The position numbers were made by a program, and so were the translations under genes. From Streptomyces sp. NBC_00178 (GTDB taxonomy: Bacteria > Actinomycetota > Actinomycetes > Streptomycetales > Streptomycetaceae): a stretch of DNA of 64,000 bases. Below, piece by piece: positions 52,754-62,689 of the stretch (position 1 is its first letter; each line of letters opens with the position of its first letter). The stretch spans positions 5,857,501-5,921,500 of the forward strand of contig NZ_CP108143.1 of the NCBI RefSeq assembly GCF_036206005.1. Reading direction: 5' to 3'. The notes beneath the pieces are model-generated. The model was given only the letters and a program-made list of their open reading frames with translations, did no database searches and was not told the DNA's origin.

Positions 52754-52763
52754 GGGAGTTGTC

Positions 52764-54521
52764 TCAGTCGTCGGACAGCACCACGCAGGACTCCGGCGCC
52801 AGGTGCAGCAGTCCGTCCGCGCCCGGAGCCCCGGCCGGCTCCCACGCGGCCAGCACCCGGCCACCGCCCCGGCGCCGGCCGGCGCCGAGCGGGATCGTGG
52901 CGGGCCTGCCCGACAGGTTCACCGCGATCCGCAGGTCCCCCCGGCGGCAGACGAGCCAGCGCGCCTCCTCGTCGAACGCCACCCGCACCGACGCGAGATC
53001 GGGGTCGGAGAGGTCGGGCAGGGAGTGGCGGAGGGCGATCAGCTCGCGATACCAGGCCAGGAGCCTGGCGTGCGGCTCGCGCTCCGCTTCGCTCCAGTCG
53101 AGGCAGGACCGGTCCCGGGTGTCCGGGTCCTGCGGGTCCGGGATCTCCTCCTCGGCCCAGCCGTGCTGCGCGAACTCCCGCCGCCTGCCGTCCCGCACGG
53201 CGCGGGCCAGTTCCGGATCGGTGTGGTCCGTGAAGAACTGCCACGGGGTCCGGGCGCCCCACTCCTCGCCCATGAACAGCATCGGGACGAACGGCCCCGT
53301 GAGCACCAGCGCCGCCGCACACGCCTGGAGCCCGGCCGGGAGCGTGGCGGCGAGCCGGTCGCCGAGGGCGCGGTTGCCGATCTGGTCGTGCGTCTGGGCG
53401 TAGCCCACGAACCGGTGGGCGGGTGCCCGGGTGACGTCGACGCGGCGGCCGTGCGTGCGCCCCCGGAAGCTGGAGTACGTGCCGTTGTGGAAGAACGCGC
53501 TGGTCAGCGTCTTGGCCAGGGCCGCGAGCGGAGCGGTCGCGAAGTCGGCGTAGTAGCCCTGGGACTCGCCGGTGAGGGCCGTGTGCAGCGCGTGGTGGAA
53601 GTCGTCGTTCCACTGGGCGTGCAGGCCGATGCCGCCCTCGCCGCGGGGTGTCGTCGTCCGCGGGTCGCAGAGGTCGGACTCCGCGATCAGCGCGAGCGGC
53701 CGCCCCAGCTCCGAAGCGAGCGCGTCGACGGCGGTGGACAGCTCCTCCAGGAAGGTCAGCGCACGGCCGTCCGCCAGGGCGTGCACGGCGTCCAGGCGCA
53801 GTCCGTCCAGCCGGTAGTCGCGCAGCCAGGCGAGCGCGCTGCCCAGCAGGTACGCCCTGACCTCGTCCGAGCCCGGTGCGTCCAGGTTGACGGCCGAGCC
53901 CCAGGGCGTGTGGTGTGTGTCCGTGAAGTACGGGCCGAAGGCCGGGAGGTGGTTGCCCGAGGGGCCCAGATGGTTGTGGACGACGTCCAGCACGACGGCG
54001 AGGCCGAGACCGTGCGCCGTGTCGACAAAGCGCTTCAGGGCGTCCGGGCCTCCGTACGGCTCGTGCACCGCCCACAGCGACACCCCCTCGTACCCCCACC
54101 CGTGGGTTCCCGGGAAGGGGCAGACGGGCATGACGGACACATGGGTGATGCCGAGGTCCACGAGACGGCCGAGCCGCGCGGCGGCGGCGTCGAAGGTGCC
54201 CGCGTCCGTGAAGGTGCCGACATGCAGCTCGTACAGGACGGCGCCGGGCAGGCCCCGCCCCGCCCACGTGGTCCGCCAGACGTGGGCGTCCTGGTCGACG
54301 ACCGCGCTCTCGCCGTCCGGCCCGTCCGGCTGCCTCCGCGAACGCGGATCGGGCAGCACGGGGCCGTCGTCCAGCGAGAAGCCGTACCGGTCGCCGTCCC
54401 CGGCCTCCGCCCCGGCGGTCCACCAGCCCGCCCGCAGGGGGTCGCGCGCCATCGGGACGCGCCCGTCCGCCGTGCAGAGCGCCACGGACCCGGCCTCGGG
54501 AGCCCACACCTCGAACTGCAT
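52764..54521 (-). CDS. treZ: Malto-oligosyltrehalose trehalohydrolase
   Basis: 585 residues. An N-terminal carbohydrate-binding-like domain (QFEVWAPEAGSVALC) is followed by a GH13 barrel: VVLDVVHNHLGPSG (region I), GLRLDAVHAL (nucleophile Asp), LALIAESDL (acid/base Glu) and YAQTHDQIGNRALG (transition-state Asp). It releases trehalose from maltooligosyl trehalose made by TreY. The two genes are 3.5 kb apart here rather than adjacent. ATG with GGAG upstream. It diverges from the GH1 gene. Confidence 0.95.
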   Translation of the reverse strand: MQFEVWAPEAGSVALCTADGRVPMARDPLRAGWWTAGAEAGDGDRYGFSLDDGPVLPDPRSRRQPDGPDGESAVVDQDAHVWRTTWAGRGLPGAVLYELHVGTFTDAGTFDAAAARLGRLVDLGITHVSVMPVCPFPGTHGWGYEGVSLWAVHEPYGGPDALKRFVDTAHGLGLAVVLDVVHNHLGPSGNHLPAFGPYFTDTHHTPWGSAVNLDAPGSDEVRAYLLGSALAWLRDYRLDGLRLDAVHALADGRALTFLEELSTAVDALASELGRPLALIAESDLCDPRTTTPRGEGGIGLHAQWNDDFHHALHTALTGESQGYYADFATAPLAALAKTLTSAFFHNGTYSSFRGRTHGRRVDVTRAPAHRFVGYAQTHDQIGNRALGDRLAATLPAGLQACAAALVLTGPFVPMLFMGEEWGARTPWQFFTDHTDPELARAVRDGRRREFAQHGWAEEEIPDPQDPDTRDRSCLDWSEAEREPHARLLAWYRELIALRHSLPDLSDPDLASVRVAFDEEARWLVCRRGDLRIAVNLSGRPATIPLGAGRRRGGGRVLAAWEPAGAPGADGLLHLAPESCVVLSDD

Positions 54522-54725
54522 TCACCACTCCTCGTCCATGAACCGGATGCCTCACCGGAGGCCCCATGATCGGCGGAATTCGCGCGCACGGCCCCCGGGA
54601 CACTGGAGCGGGGCCGCACCTGACGATTAGGGTCTGGTCCTGATCATTGCCCTGCCGGGTTCCGCTCATTCGCGGCGAGCCCGGGCAGTACTACAAGGTC
54701 CCCCTTACGGCTGCTGGAGGCCGAG

Positions 54726-56120
54726 ATGACCGTGCCGACGTTCCCGCCCGGATTCCTGTGGGGCGCCTCCGCCTCCGCTTTCCAGACGGAGGGGGCCTTC
54801 GACGCCGACGGCAAGGGACTGTCCGGCTGGGACGCCTTCGCCGCTCAGCCCGGCCGCATCAAGGACGGCACCGACACCACCCGGGGCACCGGCTTCCACG
54901 AGCACTACCGCGAGGACGTCGCCCTGCTCGCGGGACTGGGCGCGGACGCCTTCCGCTTCTCCATCAGCTGGCCCCGGGTCGTTCCCGGCGGCAGCGGCTC
55001 GCTCAACCCCGCCGGACTGGACTTCTACGACCGGCTCGTCGACGAACTCTGCGCGCACGGCATCACCCCCGCCCCCACGCTCTACCACTGGGACACCCCG
55101 CTCCCGCTCGACGAGGCGGGCGGCTGGCTCAACCGGGACACCGCCTACCGCTTCGCCGAGTACGCGGGCATCGTCGCCGAGCGCCTCGCCGACCGCGTCC
55201 CCATGTGGATCACCATCAACGAACCGGCCGAGGTCACCATGCTCGGCTACGCGCTCGGCGAGCACGCCCCCGGCCGCACCCTCCTCTTCGACGCCCTGCC
55301 GGCCGCCCACCACCAGCTCCTCGCCCACGGCCTCGCCGTGCGGGCGCTGCGCGCCGCCGGCGCGGACAACATCGGCATCGCGCTCTCCCACTCGCCCGTC
55401 TGGACGGCGGGCGACTCGGACGAGGACCGCATGGGCGCGGAGCTCTACGACACCCTCACCAACTGGCTGTTCGCCGACCCGGTCCTCACCGGCCGCTACC
55501 CCGACGAGGGCTTCGCCGCCCTGATGCCCGGCCCGGTCGAGGACGACCTCAAGGTCATCTCCGCCCCCCTCGACTGGTACGGCGTCAACTACTACAACCC
55601 GACCCTCGTGGGCGCCCCGCGGCCCGAGGCGCTCGACTCCTTCTCGGGGTACTCCATGCCCGAGGGGCTGCCGTTCGGCATCCGGGAGATCGAGGGGTAC
55701 GACACCACCGACTTCGGCTGGCCCGTCGTCCCCGAAGGGCTCTCCGAGACGCTCGGCCAGCTGCGCGACCGCTTCGGCGACAGGCTGCCGCCCGTCTACA
55801 TCACGGAGAACGGCTGCGCCGTCGACGAGCCCGTCGCCGACGGCCGCCGCATCGCCTTCCTGGAGGGACACCTGGAGGCCCTGCGCACGGCCATCGACGC
55901 GGGTGTCGACGTACGCGGCTACTTCACCTGGTCCCTGACCGACAACGTCGAATGGACCGAGGGGGCGAGCAAGCGGTTCGGCCTCGTCCACATCGACTAC
56001 GAGACGCTGCGGCGCACCCCCAAGGAGTCGTACGCCTGGTACCGCGACGTGATCAGCGCGCAGCGCACCGGGAGCGCGCGGGAGGCGACCCTCACACCAG
56101 GTGGACCCGCTCCTGCGTGA
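54726..56120 (+). CDS. GH1 family beta-glucosidase
   Basis: 464 residues. FLWGASASAFQTEGAF at the start, acid/base NEPAEVTMLG, nucleophile PVYITENGCAVDE, and GYFTWSLTDNVEWTEGASKRFGLVHIDYETLRRTPKESYAWYR (core WSLTDNVEW) at the end are all typical of GH1 beta-glucosidases. It has no signal peptide, so it acts on imported di- or oligosaccharides such as cellobiose. ATG with GGAGG upstream. The 3' end overlaps the convergent GNAT gene by 29 bp. No CebR-type operator was seen. Confidence 0.93.
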   Translation: MTVPTFPPGFLWGASASAFQTEGAFDADGKGLSGWDAFAAQPGRIKDGTDTTRGTGFHEHYREDVALLAGLGADAFRFSISWPRVVPGGSGSLNPAGLDFYDRLVDELCAHGITPAPTLYHWDTPLPLDEAGGWLNRDTAYRFAEYAGIVAERLADRVPMWITINEPAEVTMLGYALGEHAPGRTLLFDALPAAHHQLLAHGLAVRALRAAGADNIGIALSHSPVWTAGDSDEDRMGAELYDTLTNWLFADPVLTGRYPDEGFAALMPGPVEDDLKVISAPLDWYGVNYYNPTLVGAPRPEALDSFSGYSMPEGLPFGIREIEGYDTTDFGWPVVPEGLSETLGQLRDRFGDRLPPVYITENGCAVDEPVADGRRIAFLEGHLEALRTAIDAGVDVRGYFTWSLTDNVEWTEGASKRFGLVHIDYETLRRTPKESYAWYRDVISAQRTGSAREATLTPGGPAPA

Positions 56121-57003
56121 TGCGGTGACCGGCCCGGGCGAACGCGGCGGCCATCGGGACGTTGCCCCGGTCGGTCGCCCCGGCGACGACCGTCGCACCC
56201 TCACCGGCGAGGAGGTGCGTGCTCTCGACGAGCAGGTCGTAGCCGTAGCCGTGACCGCGCGCCTCGGGCACGACTCCGATGAAGCCGATGCACGGTCCGC
56301 CCGGGTTGCGGGCGGGCACGTGGATACCGGCGAGCTCGCCGTCCGGTGTGTACGCGAGCTGCCACCAGGACCGGGGGGAGGGGCACCAGTTGAAGAAGTC
56401 GAGCTCCTCCCGGGCGGCCTGTTCCAGACCGCCCGGCCCCGCGATGGTCCGCAGCGCGTGGGCGTCCAGCGTGACCGAGTGCACGCGGCGCAGGACGTCG
56501 AGGATCACCGCGTCGTCGGGCTCCTCGCGGAACACCAGCCTGCCGGGCCGCTCGGGCAGCCCGTCGGCGGGCGTCCACTCGTAGCGGTAGCGCTCGACCA
56601 GCGGCTTCATGCCGGCCGCCTCCGCCGCCGCGATGCGCGCCGAGGCCGCGGCCCGCACCCGGGGCAGGTCACGCCAGCCCGGCGGCACGATCAGCTCGTA
56701 CTCGACGGACCACGGGGCACGGCGCAGCAGTTCGGTGGCCGCGGCCTCCTCGCCCTCGGCGAAGTCGAAGCAGTTGAGCAGGACGGGCTCGGTGTCCTGC
56801 GGCCCGCCCCACCAGGCCGCCCTGGCGACGACGACGCCGTCGCGCAGGGCCACCCGGATCCACTCGGGGCGGTACTCCCCGCCGTCGGCCACGGTCGCGT
56901 AGCGGTGACCGAACGCGGACCGGCCGACGAGGGCGGGGTCGTGGAACGAATCGAAGAGATGGGCGTCGCTCCGGGTGAGCGCACGGATGACCGGACCTGT
57001 CAT
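56092..57003 (-). CDS. GNAT family N-acetyltransferase
   Basis: 303 residues, ATG with GGAGG 6 bp upstream. The C-terminal ~120 residues carry the GNAT fold with the acetyl-CoA loop FIGVVPEARGHGYGYDLL and GNVPMAAAFARAGHRI. The N-terminal half (RALTRSDAHLFDSF.., WIRVALRDGVVVARAAWW) is a second, weaker GNAT-like half. Acceptor unknown. It overlaps the end of the beta-glucosidase gene. The gap 57004-57348 shows no gene. Confidence 0.85.
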   Translation of the reverse strand: MTGPVIRALTRSDAHLFDSFHDPALVGRSAFGHRYATVADGGEYRPEWIRVALRDGVVVARAAWWGGPQDTEPVLLNCFDFAEGEEAAATELLRRAPWSVEYELIVPPGWRDLPRVRAAASARIAAAEAAGMKPLVERYRYEWTPADGLPERPGRLVFREEPDDAVILDVLRRVHSVTLDAHALRTIAGPGGLEQAAREELDFFNWCPSPRSWWQLAYTPDGELAGIHVPARNPGGPCIGFIGVVPEARGHGYGYDLLVESTHLLAGEGATVVAGATDRGNVPMAAAFARAGHRITQERVHLV

Positions 57004-57348
57004 GGGATGTCCTCCGGGACGAGGTGACGTGAAGCGTGGCGCTCCCGGTCAGACCGAGTCCGACACCGCCCGGCGGGCGGGACGGGAGCGAGTGGACGAC
57101 GTGGCACGTGCGGTGGACCCGCTGCGCATCGTGGACCGCCTCCTCCCGTGTTCGCCTGGACGTCGCGGCGGCCGACGTTACGGCGGCCGGGCGCCCGCGT
57201 CCACCGGTTTCCCCGCGCGGCCCGGGCGTGCCCGCGCGCTCCAACCCGGTTGCGCACGGCGGGATGTGACGACTCCGACGCAGGTCAGGAGCATCGATCC
57301 CGGGGTTCTTCTGGACACCTCCGGCCTGTCGGCCCGACAATCGGCAGT

Positions 57349-57915
57349 GTGACGTCCTCCTTCGAGTCCCACACGTACCCCGCGCGGTTGTCCGACGCCC
57401 AGCGCGACCGTGTCCTCGGTGTGCTCAGGGACGGCGCGGCCCAGGGCAAGCTCTCCCACGACACCTTCCTGCGGCGCATGGAACTCGCCCTCGTCGCCCG
57501 GCGCCCCGAGGACCTCGCGGCGCTCACCTCCGACCTGGAGTCCGGCGGGCGCTGGACCCGCGGGATCTTCCGCGCGGTGGGGGGCCTCTCCGCCTTCCCC
57601 GCCCGGGTGCGCAGGGCCTGGCAGTCGGAGCGGCTGCCCAGACTGATGCTGCCGGTGCCCGGCCCGCACCCCCTGCTCATCGGCCGGGACCCGGGCAACG
57701 GGCTCCGGCTCAGCCACGAGACCGTGTCACGGCTGCACGCCGAACTGACCGTGCACGGCAGCCGGTGGATCCTGCGCGACCTGGGCTCGACGAACGGCAC
57801 CTGCGTCAACGGGCAGCGGGTCGTCGGATCGGTCGCGGTGCGCGACGGGGACCAGGTGAGCTTCGGCCGGATGACCTTCCGGCTCACCGCCTCGCTCCCG
57901 GTCCCCCCGGCCTGA
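57349..57915 (+). CDS. DUF1707 + FHA domain protein
   Basis: 188 residues from a GTG. The DUF1707 domain is ARLSDAQRDRVLGVLRDGAA..GKLSHDTFLRRMELALVARRPEDLAALTSDL (core given by LSDAQRDRVLGVL and EDLAAL). The FHA domain follows: LLIGRDPGNGLRLSHETVSRLHAEL, WILRDLGSTNGTCVNGQ. FHA domains bind phosphothreonine, so it is a likely target or reader of serine/threonine kinases; the partner is not here. No membrane segment. The gap 57916-58023 to treY's end shows no other gene. Confidence 0.9.
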   Translation: MTSSFESHTYPARLSDAQRDRVLGVLRDGAAQGKLSHDTFLRRMELALVARRPEDLAALTSDLESGGRWTRGIFRAVGGLSAFPARVRRAWQSERLPRLMLPVPGPHPLLIGRDPGNGLRLSHETVSRLHAELTVHGSRWILRDLGSTNGTCVNGQRVVGSVAVRDGDQVSFGRMTFRLTASLPVPPA

Positions 57916-58023
57916 CGGCGCGCGGGCCCCCGCAGGCAGCTCCCGGCGCCGTACGAGGCCCGCGGCCGTACCCGTACGAGCCCGGGGGCGCCGGTCGCGC
58001 GGTCCCCGGTGCCCCCGGCCGGC

Positions 58024-60429
58024 TCAGCCGCGTCCGGCCGCGCCGCCACCGCCCGTCCGGACGAGAAGCGCCACCGGGCGCTGCGCGAAGAGTTCCGCCA
58101 CCGGCACCTCGGGGCCGGTGAACTCCCCGCCCGGCGCGAGGAGGTCGGTCCACGGACCCTCGCCGGGCAGCGTCAGCACCGTGTCCCGCCAGCCGCCCTC
58201 CTCGTCGAGCCGCAGGGACAGCCGCGTCACCGCGGTGACCACCTCGCCCGACCGGCAGAACGCCAGGCAGTGCGACGCCGCAGGACCCCGCGCGGCCACC
58301 GGGGCGTAGGTGCCCGACTCGCCGAACAGGCCCGGGCGCTCCCGCCGCAGGCCCAGCGCGGCCGCGGTGAGCGCCGTCTTCTCGTCGCCGCCCTCCGCGG
58401 GCCTGCTGAACGGCCGCCGGTTGTCGGGGTCGACCAGCGCGATGTACTCCCGCTCCGTGCCCTGGTACAGATCGGGGACGCCCGGCATCGTCAGGTGCAC
58501 CAGGGCCGCGCCCAGGACGTTGGCCCGCACGAAGGGCGCGAGTTCCCGTGCGAACCGGGCCATCAGCACCCGGGCCTCGCCGGCGTCGGCGCCCGGACCC
58601 GCCGCCACGAAGTCGGTCACCGCCCTCTCGTACGCCGGATCCGGTTCGGTCCAGCTCGTGAACAGTCCGGCCTCGCGCACCGCCTTCAGGAGCGCCGGCT
58701 CCAGCCTCCCCGCCATCTCGTCCGCAGGCAGTCCCGCGCAGCCGTACGCCGACTGCCACGCCTGCCAGGCCAGCTGCGGGTCGGGTGCCGGTACGGGTGT
58801 CGCCCTGGCCAGCTGCTCCACCAGGGCGGACCACCTCTCCGGGCACTCCGAAAGGACCGCGATCCGGGCCCGTACGTCCCCGCTGCGCTTGGTGTCGTGC
58901 GTGGTCAGCACCGTGCCGGTGCCGGGCCAGTCACGGCTGAGACGGGTGCCGAAGGCGTGGAACTCCTCCGGGCTCACCGCCGGCTGCCCCGGGTCGCCGC
59001 CCACCTCGGTCGCCGAGATCAGCGGGACGTACCGGTAGAAGGCCGTGTCCTCCACGGACTTGGCGTGCAGGGCGGAGGCCGTCTGGGCGAACCGCGCGCA
59101 GAACGACGCGTGCTCCGGCCCGTCGCCCAGCCTCCCCAGCGCCAGGTCCCGCACCACGTCGACCGCGTCCGCCTCCTGCGCCACGGAGAACGCGGCCCTG
59201 GCGTCCCGCACCGCCTCGGCCGGCAGCGTCGACTCCGCGATCTCCGTGAGCGGCCCGCCGGCCGTGACGTACGGCCGGTAGACGGGCACCCGCACCAGCA
59301 GTTCGCGGACCGCCGTGTGCAGCGCCCACGGGGCGTGGTCGCGCGTGGCGGGATCCCCGGCGCAGACCTGGACGGCGAGACGCGTCAGCCACTCCGTCTC
59401 GGCGGCCAGCTCGTGGGTGACCACGCGGTACGCGGCCCTGCGGACGGTGGCGGTCCAGTAGCCGCCGCGATCTCCCTGGGGACCCGCGAAGTCCCGGTAG
59501 CGGCCGAGCAGATCCGCCGCGCCCATCGGGTCGGTGAACAGGCCGTCGATCCGGTGCAGGGCGTCGTACCCGGTGGTCCCCGCGACCGCCCAGGCCGGGG
59601 GCAGGGCCTCGGCACCGGTCAGGATCTTCTCGACCACCGTCCAGCGTCCGCCGGTGGCCTCGCCCAGCTCCCCGAGATACGCCCCCGGGTCCGCCAGTCC
59701 GTCCGGATGGTCGATGCGCAGGCCGTCGATCACCCCGTCGCGGACCAGTTCGAGGATCTTGCCGTGGGTGGCCGCGAACACCTCGGGATGCTCCACCCGC
59801 ACCCCGATCAGGTCGGAGATGGTGAAGAAGCGCCGGTAGTTCAGCTCGGTCCTGGCCAGCCGCCACCAGGCGAGGCGGTAGTGCTGGGCGGCCAGCAGCT
59901 CGGGCAGCGGGAGGTCCGCCGTGCCGTCGCGCAGCGGGAACTCCAGACCGGCGTGACGGAGGACGGGCGTCCCGTCGTCCCGGGCGGCCCGCTCGAATCC
60001 GGCGCTCTCCTCGCCGACGCGCCCCGCGAGCACCGGCAGCAGGACCTTCCCGCCGCCTGCCTCCCAGTCGATGTCGAACCAGCGGGCGTACGGCGAGTCC
60101 GGACCCTCGCGCAGCACCTCCCACAGAGGGAGGTTGTGGCGGGGGGCTGCGGCCATGTGGTTCGGCACGATGTCCACGACCAGCCCGAGACCGTGGGCCC
60201 GCGCCGTGGCGGCCAGCGCGCGCAGCCCCTCCTCACCGCCGAACTCGGCACGCACCCTGCCGTGGTCCACGACGTCGTAACCGTGCCCGGAGCCGGGCAC
60301 GGCCTCCAGGACGGGCGACAGGTGCAGATGGGAGACGCCGAGCTCGGCGAGATACGGCACGGCGTCCGCGGCGGCGGCGAACGGGAAGTCCGGTTGGAGC
60401 TGCAGCCGGTACGTGGCGGTGGGCGTCAT
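58024..60429 (-). CDS. treY: Malto-oligosyltrehalose synthase
   Basis: 801 residues from the ATG at 60429 (MTPTATYRLQLQPDFPF); the frame is open further but lacks family similarity there, and only a weak ribosome site is seen. GH13 motifs: LVVDIVPNHMA, GLRIDHPDGLADP (nucleophile), WTVVEKILTG (acid/base) and VLTTHDTKRSGDVRAR. It converts the reducing end of a maltodextrin to an alpha,alpha-1,1 link, which TreZ then cuts. It follows glgX by 98 bp, so they may share a transcript. Confidence 0.93.
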   Translation of the reverse strand: MTPTATYRLQLQPDFPFAAAADAVPYLAELGVSHLHLSPVLEAVPGSGHGYDVVDHGRVRAEFGGEEGLRALAATARAHGLGLVVDIVPNHMAAAPRHNLPLWEVLREGPDSPYARWFDIDWEAGGGKVLLPVLAGRVGEESAGFERAARDDGTPVLRHAGLEFPLRDGTADLPLPELLAAQHYRLAWWRLARTELNYRRFFTISDLIGVRVEHPEVFAATHGKILELVRDGVIDGLRIDHPDGLADPGAYLGELGEATGGRWTVVEKILTGAEALPPAWAVAGTTGYDALHRIDGLFTDPMGAADLLGRYRDFAGPQGDRGGYWTATVRRAAYRVVTHELAAETEWLTRLAVQVCAGDPATRDHAPWALHTAVRELLVRVPVYRPYVTAGGPLTEIAESTLPAEAVRDARAAFSVAQEADAVDVVRDLALGRLGDGPEHASFCARFAQTASALHAKSVEDTAFYRYVPLISATEVGGDPGQPAVSPEEFHAFGTRLSRDWPGTGTVLTTHDTKRSGDVRARIAVLSECPERWSALVEQLARATPVPAPDPQLAWQAWQSAYGCAGLPADEMAGRLEPALLKAVREAGLFTSWTEPDPAYERAVTDFVAAGPGADAGEARVLMARFARELAPFVRANVLGAALVHLTMPGVPDLYQGTEREYIALVDPDNRRPFSRPAEGGDEKTALTAAALGLRRERPGLFGESGTYAPVAARGPAASHCLAFCRSGEVVTAVTRLSLRLDEEGGWRDTVLTLPGEGPWTDLLAPGGEFTGPEVPVAELFAQRPVALLVRTGGGGAAGRG

Positions 60430-60526
60430 GGACTCGTACGTACCCAGCCGGGCGGCACTCTCCCCACCTTCCCGGCCACCCGCCACCGACCGGGGGCCGC
60501 CATCGCGCCCCCGGCACCCCATCGGC

Positions 60527-62689
60527 CTACGCCGGACGTTTGAGCACGCTCAGACTCCGGCCGACGAGAGTGACCCGCTCGCCCGCGGACACCTTGGGCC
60601 CCGCGCCCGGCGGCACCCCGTCCGGCACGGCCGTGTCCACGACGACCTGCCACTGCTTGCCGTGGTTCATCGGCACGGCGAACTCCAGGGTCTCGGCGCC
60701 CGCGTTGAACATCAGCAGGAACGAGTCGTCGGAGATCCGCTCGCCCCGGGGCCCGGGCTCGGAGATCGCGTGACCGTTCAGGAAGACCGTCATCGCCTTG
60801 GCGTGGGCGGCCTGCCAGTCGCGCTGGGTCATCTCCTCACCCCGGGGGGTGAACCACGCGATGTCGGACAGCTCGTCGTGCGTGCCCTCCACGGGACGGC
60901 CGTGGAAGAAGCGCCTGCGCCGGAAGACCGGGTGGTCGCGCCGCAGCCAGACCATCGCCCGGGTGAACTCCAGCAGGCTGGTGTCCGTGCCGGCGGCGGC
61001 GCCGTCGTCCTCCGCGTCCTCGGCGCGGGCCGCTGCGGCCGGGTCGGGCCAGTGGACCCAGGAGAGCTCGTTGTCCTGGCAGTAGCCGTTGTTGTTGCCC
61101 CGCTGGGTCCGCGCGAACTCGTCGCCGTGGCTCAGCATCGGCACGCCCTGGGACAGCATCAGGGTGGCGATGAAGTTGCGCATCTGACGGCTGCGCAGCT
61201 CCAGCACCTCCTTGTCCTCGGTCTCGCCCTCCGCCCCGCAGTTCCAGGAGCGGTTGTGGCTCTCGCCGTCCCGGTTGCCCTCGCCGTTGGCCTCGTTGCG
61301 CTTGTCGTTGTACGAGACCAGGTCGTGCAGCGTGAAGCCGTCGTGGCAGGTCGCGAAGTTGATCGAGGCGAGCGGGCGCCGGCCGTCGTCCTGGTAGAGG
61401 TCGGACGAGCCCGTGAGGCGGCCCGCGAACTCGGCGAGCGTGCGGGGCTCGCCCCGCCACAGGTCGCGGACGGTGTCCCGGTACTTGCCGTTCCACTCGG
61501 TCCACAGCGGCGGGAAGTTGCCGACCTGGTAACCGCCCTCGCCCACGTCCCACGGCTCGGCGATCAGCTTCACCTGGCTGACGACCGGGTCCTGCTGCAC
61601 CAGGTCGAAGAACGACGACAGCCGGTCCACCTCGTGGAACTGGCGCGCGAGCGTGGCCGCCAGGTCGAAGCGGAAACCGTCGACGTGCATCTCGGTCACC
61701 CAGTACCGCAGCGAGTCCATGATCAGCTGGAGCACGTGCGGGGACCGCATGAGCAGGGAGTTCCCGGTGCCCGTGGTGTCCATGTAGTACTTCTGGTCGT
61801 CGGCCAGGCGGTAGTACGAGGCGTTGTCGAGCCCCCGGAAGGAGAGCGTCGGGCCGAGGTGGTTGCCCTCCGCCGTGTGGTTGTAGACCACGTCGAGGAT
61901 CACCTCGATGCCCGCCTGGTGCAGGGCCTTGACCGCCTGCTTGAACTCCAGCACCTGCTCGCCCCGGTCGCCCCACGAGGCGTAGGCGTTGTGCGGAGCG
62001 AAGAAGCCGATGGTGTTGTAGCCCCAGTAGTTCGCGAGGCCCGCGTCGGCCAGCCGGTGGTCCTGGACGAACTGGTGGACCGGCATCAGTTCGATCGCCG
62101 TCACGCCCAGCTCGGTCAGGTGGGCGATGATCTCCGGGTGCGCGAGCCCCGCGTACGTGCCGCGCAGTTCCTCGGGGAGGCCCGGGTGGAGCATGGTCAG
62201 GCCCTTCACATGGGCCTCGTAGATCACCGTGCGGTGGTAGTCCGTACGGGGGCGGCGGTCATCGCCCCAGTCGAAGTAGGGGTTGACCACGACCGAGCTC
62301 ATCGTGTGCGGCGCCGAGTCGAGGTCGTTGCGCTCGTCCGGCTTGCCGAACGGATAGCCGTACACCGCCTCGCCCCACTCGATCTTCCCGGAGATCGCAC
62401 GCGCGTACGGGTCGAGGAGCAGCTTCGCGGAGTTGCAGCGCCGCCCGTGCTGCGGCTCGTACGGGCCGTGCACCCGGAAGCCGTAACGCTGGCCCGGCAT
62501 CACCCCGGGCAGATAGGCGTGGCGGACGAAGGCGTCGGTCTCGCGGAGCTCCACCGCCGTTTCCGAACCGTCGTCGTGCAGCAGGCACAACTCGATCCGG
62601 TCGGCGGCCTCCGAGAAGACCGCGAAGTTGGTTCCGGCGCCGTCGTAGGTGGCGCCGAGGGGATAGGCGTGTCCCGGCCAGACCTGCAT
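60527..62689 (-). CDS. glgX: Glycogen debranching enzyme
   Basis: 720 residues. The N-terminal CBM48 begins QVWPGHAYPLGATYDGAGTNFA; the GH13 regions are VILDVVYNHTAEGN, DGFRFDLAATLAR (nucleophile), KLIAEPWDVGEGGYQVG (acid/base) and NFATCHDGFTLHDLVSYN. It hydrolyses alpha-1,6 branches of limit dextrin, giving linear maltodextrin for TreY. ATG with GGAAGAG upstream. The divergent gap 62690-63069 (380 bp) with the HEPN gene shows no gene; it should hold both promoters. Confidence 0.95.
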   Translation of the reverse strand: MQVWPGHAYPLGATYDGAGTNFAVFSEAADRIELCLLHDDGSETAVELRETDAFVRHAYLPGVMPGQRYGFRVHGPYEPQHGRRCNSAKLLLDPYARAISGKIEWGEAVYGYPFGKPDERNDLDSAPHTMSSVVVNPYFDWGDDRRPRTDYHRTVIYEAHVKGLTMLHPGLPEELRGTYAGLAHPEIIAHLTELGVTAIELMPVHQFVQDHRLADAGLANYWGYNTIGFFAPHNAYASWGDRGEQVLEFKQAVKALHQAGIEVILDVVYNHTAEGNHLGPTLSFRGLDNASYYRLADDQKYYMDTTGTGNSLLMRSPHVLQLIMDSLRYWVTEMHVDGFRFDLAATLARQFHEVDRLSSFFDLVQQDPVVSQVKLIAEPWDVGEGGYQVGNFPPLWTEWNGKYRDTVRDLWRGEPRTLAEFAGRLTGSSDLYQDDGRRPLASINFATCHDGFTLHDLVSYNDKRNEANGEGNRDGESHNRSWNCGAEGETEDKEVLELRSRQMRNFIATLMLSQGVPMLSHGDEFARTQRGNNNGYCQDNELSWVHWPDPAAAARAEDAEDDGAAAGTDTSLLEFTRAMVWLRRDHPVFRRRRFFHGRPVEGTHDELSDIAWFTPRGEEMTQRDWQAAHAKAMTVFLNGHAISEPGPRGERISDDSFLLMFNAGAETLEFAVPMNHGKQWQVVVDTAVPDGVPPGAGPKVSAGERVTLVGRSLSVLKRPA

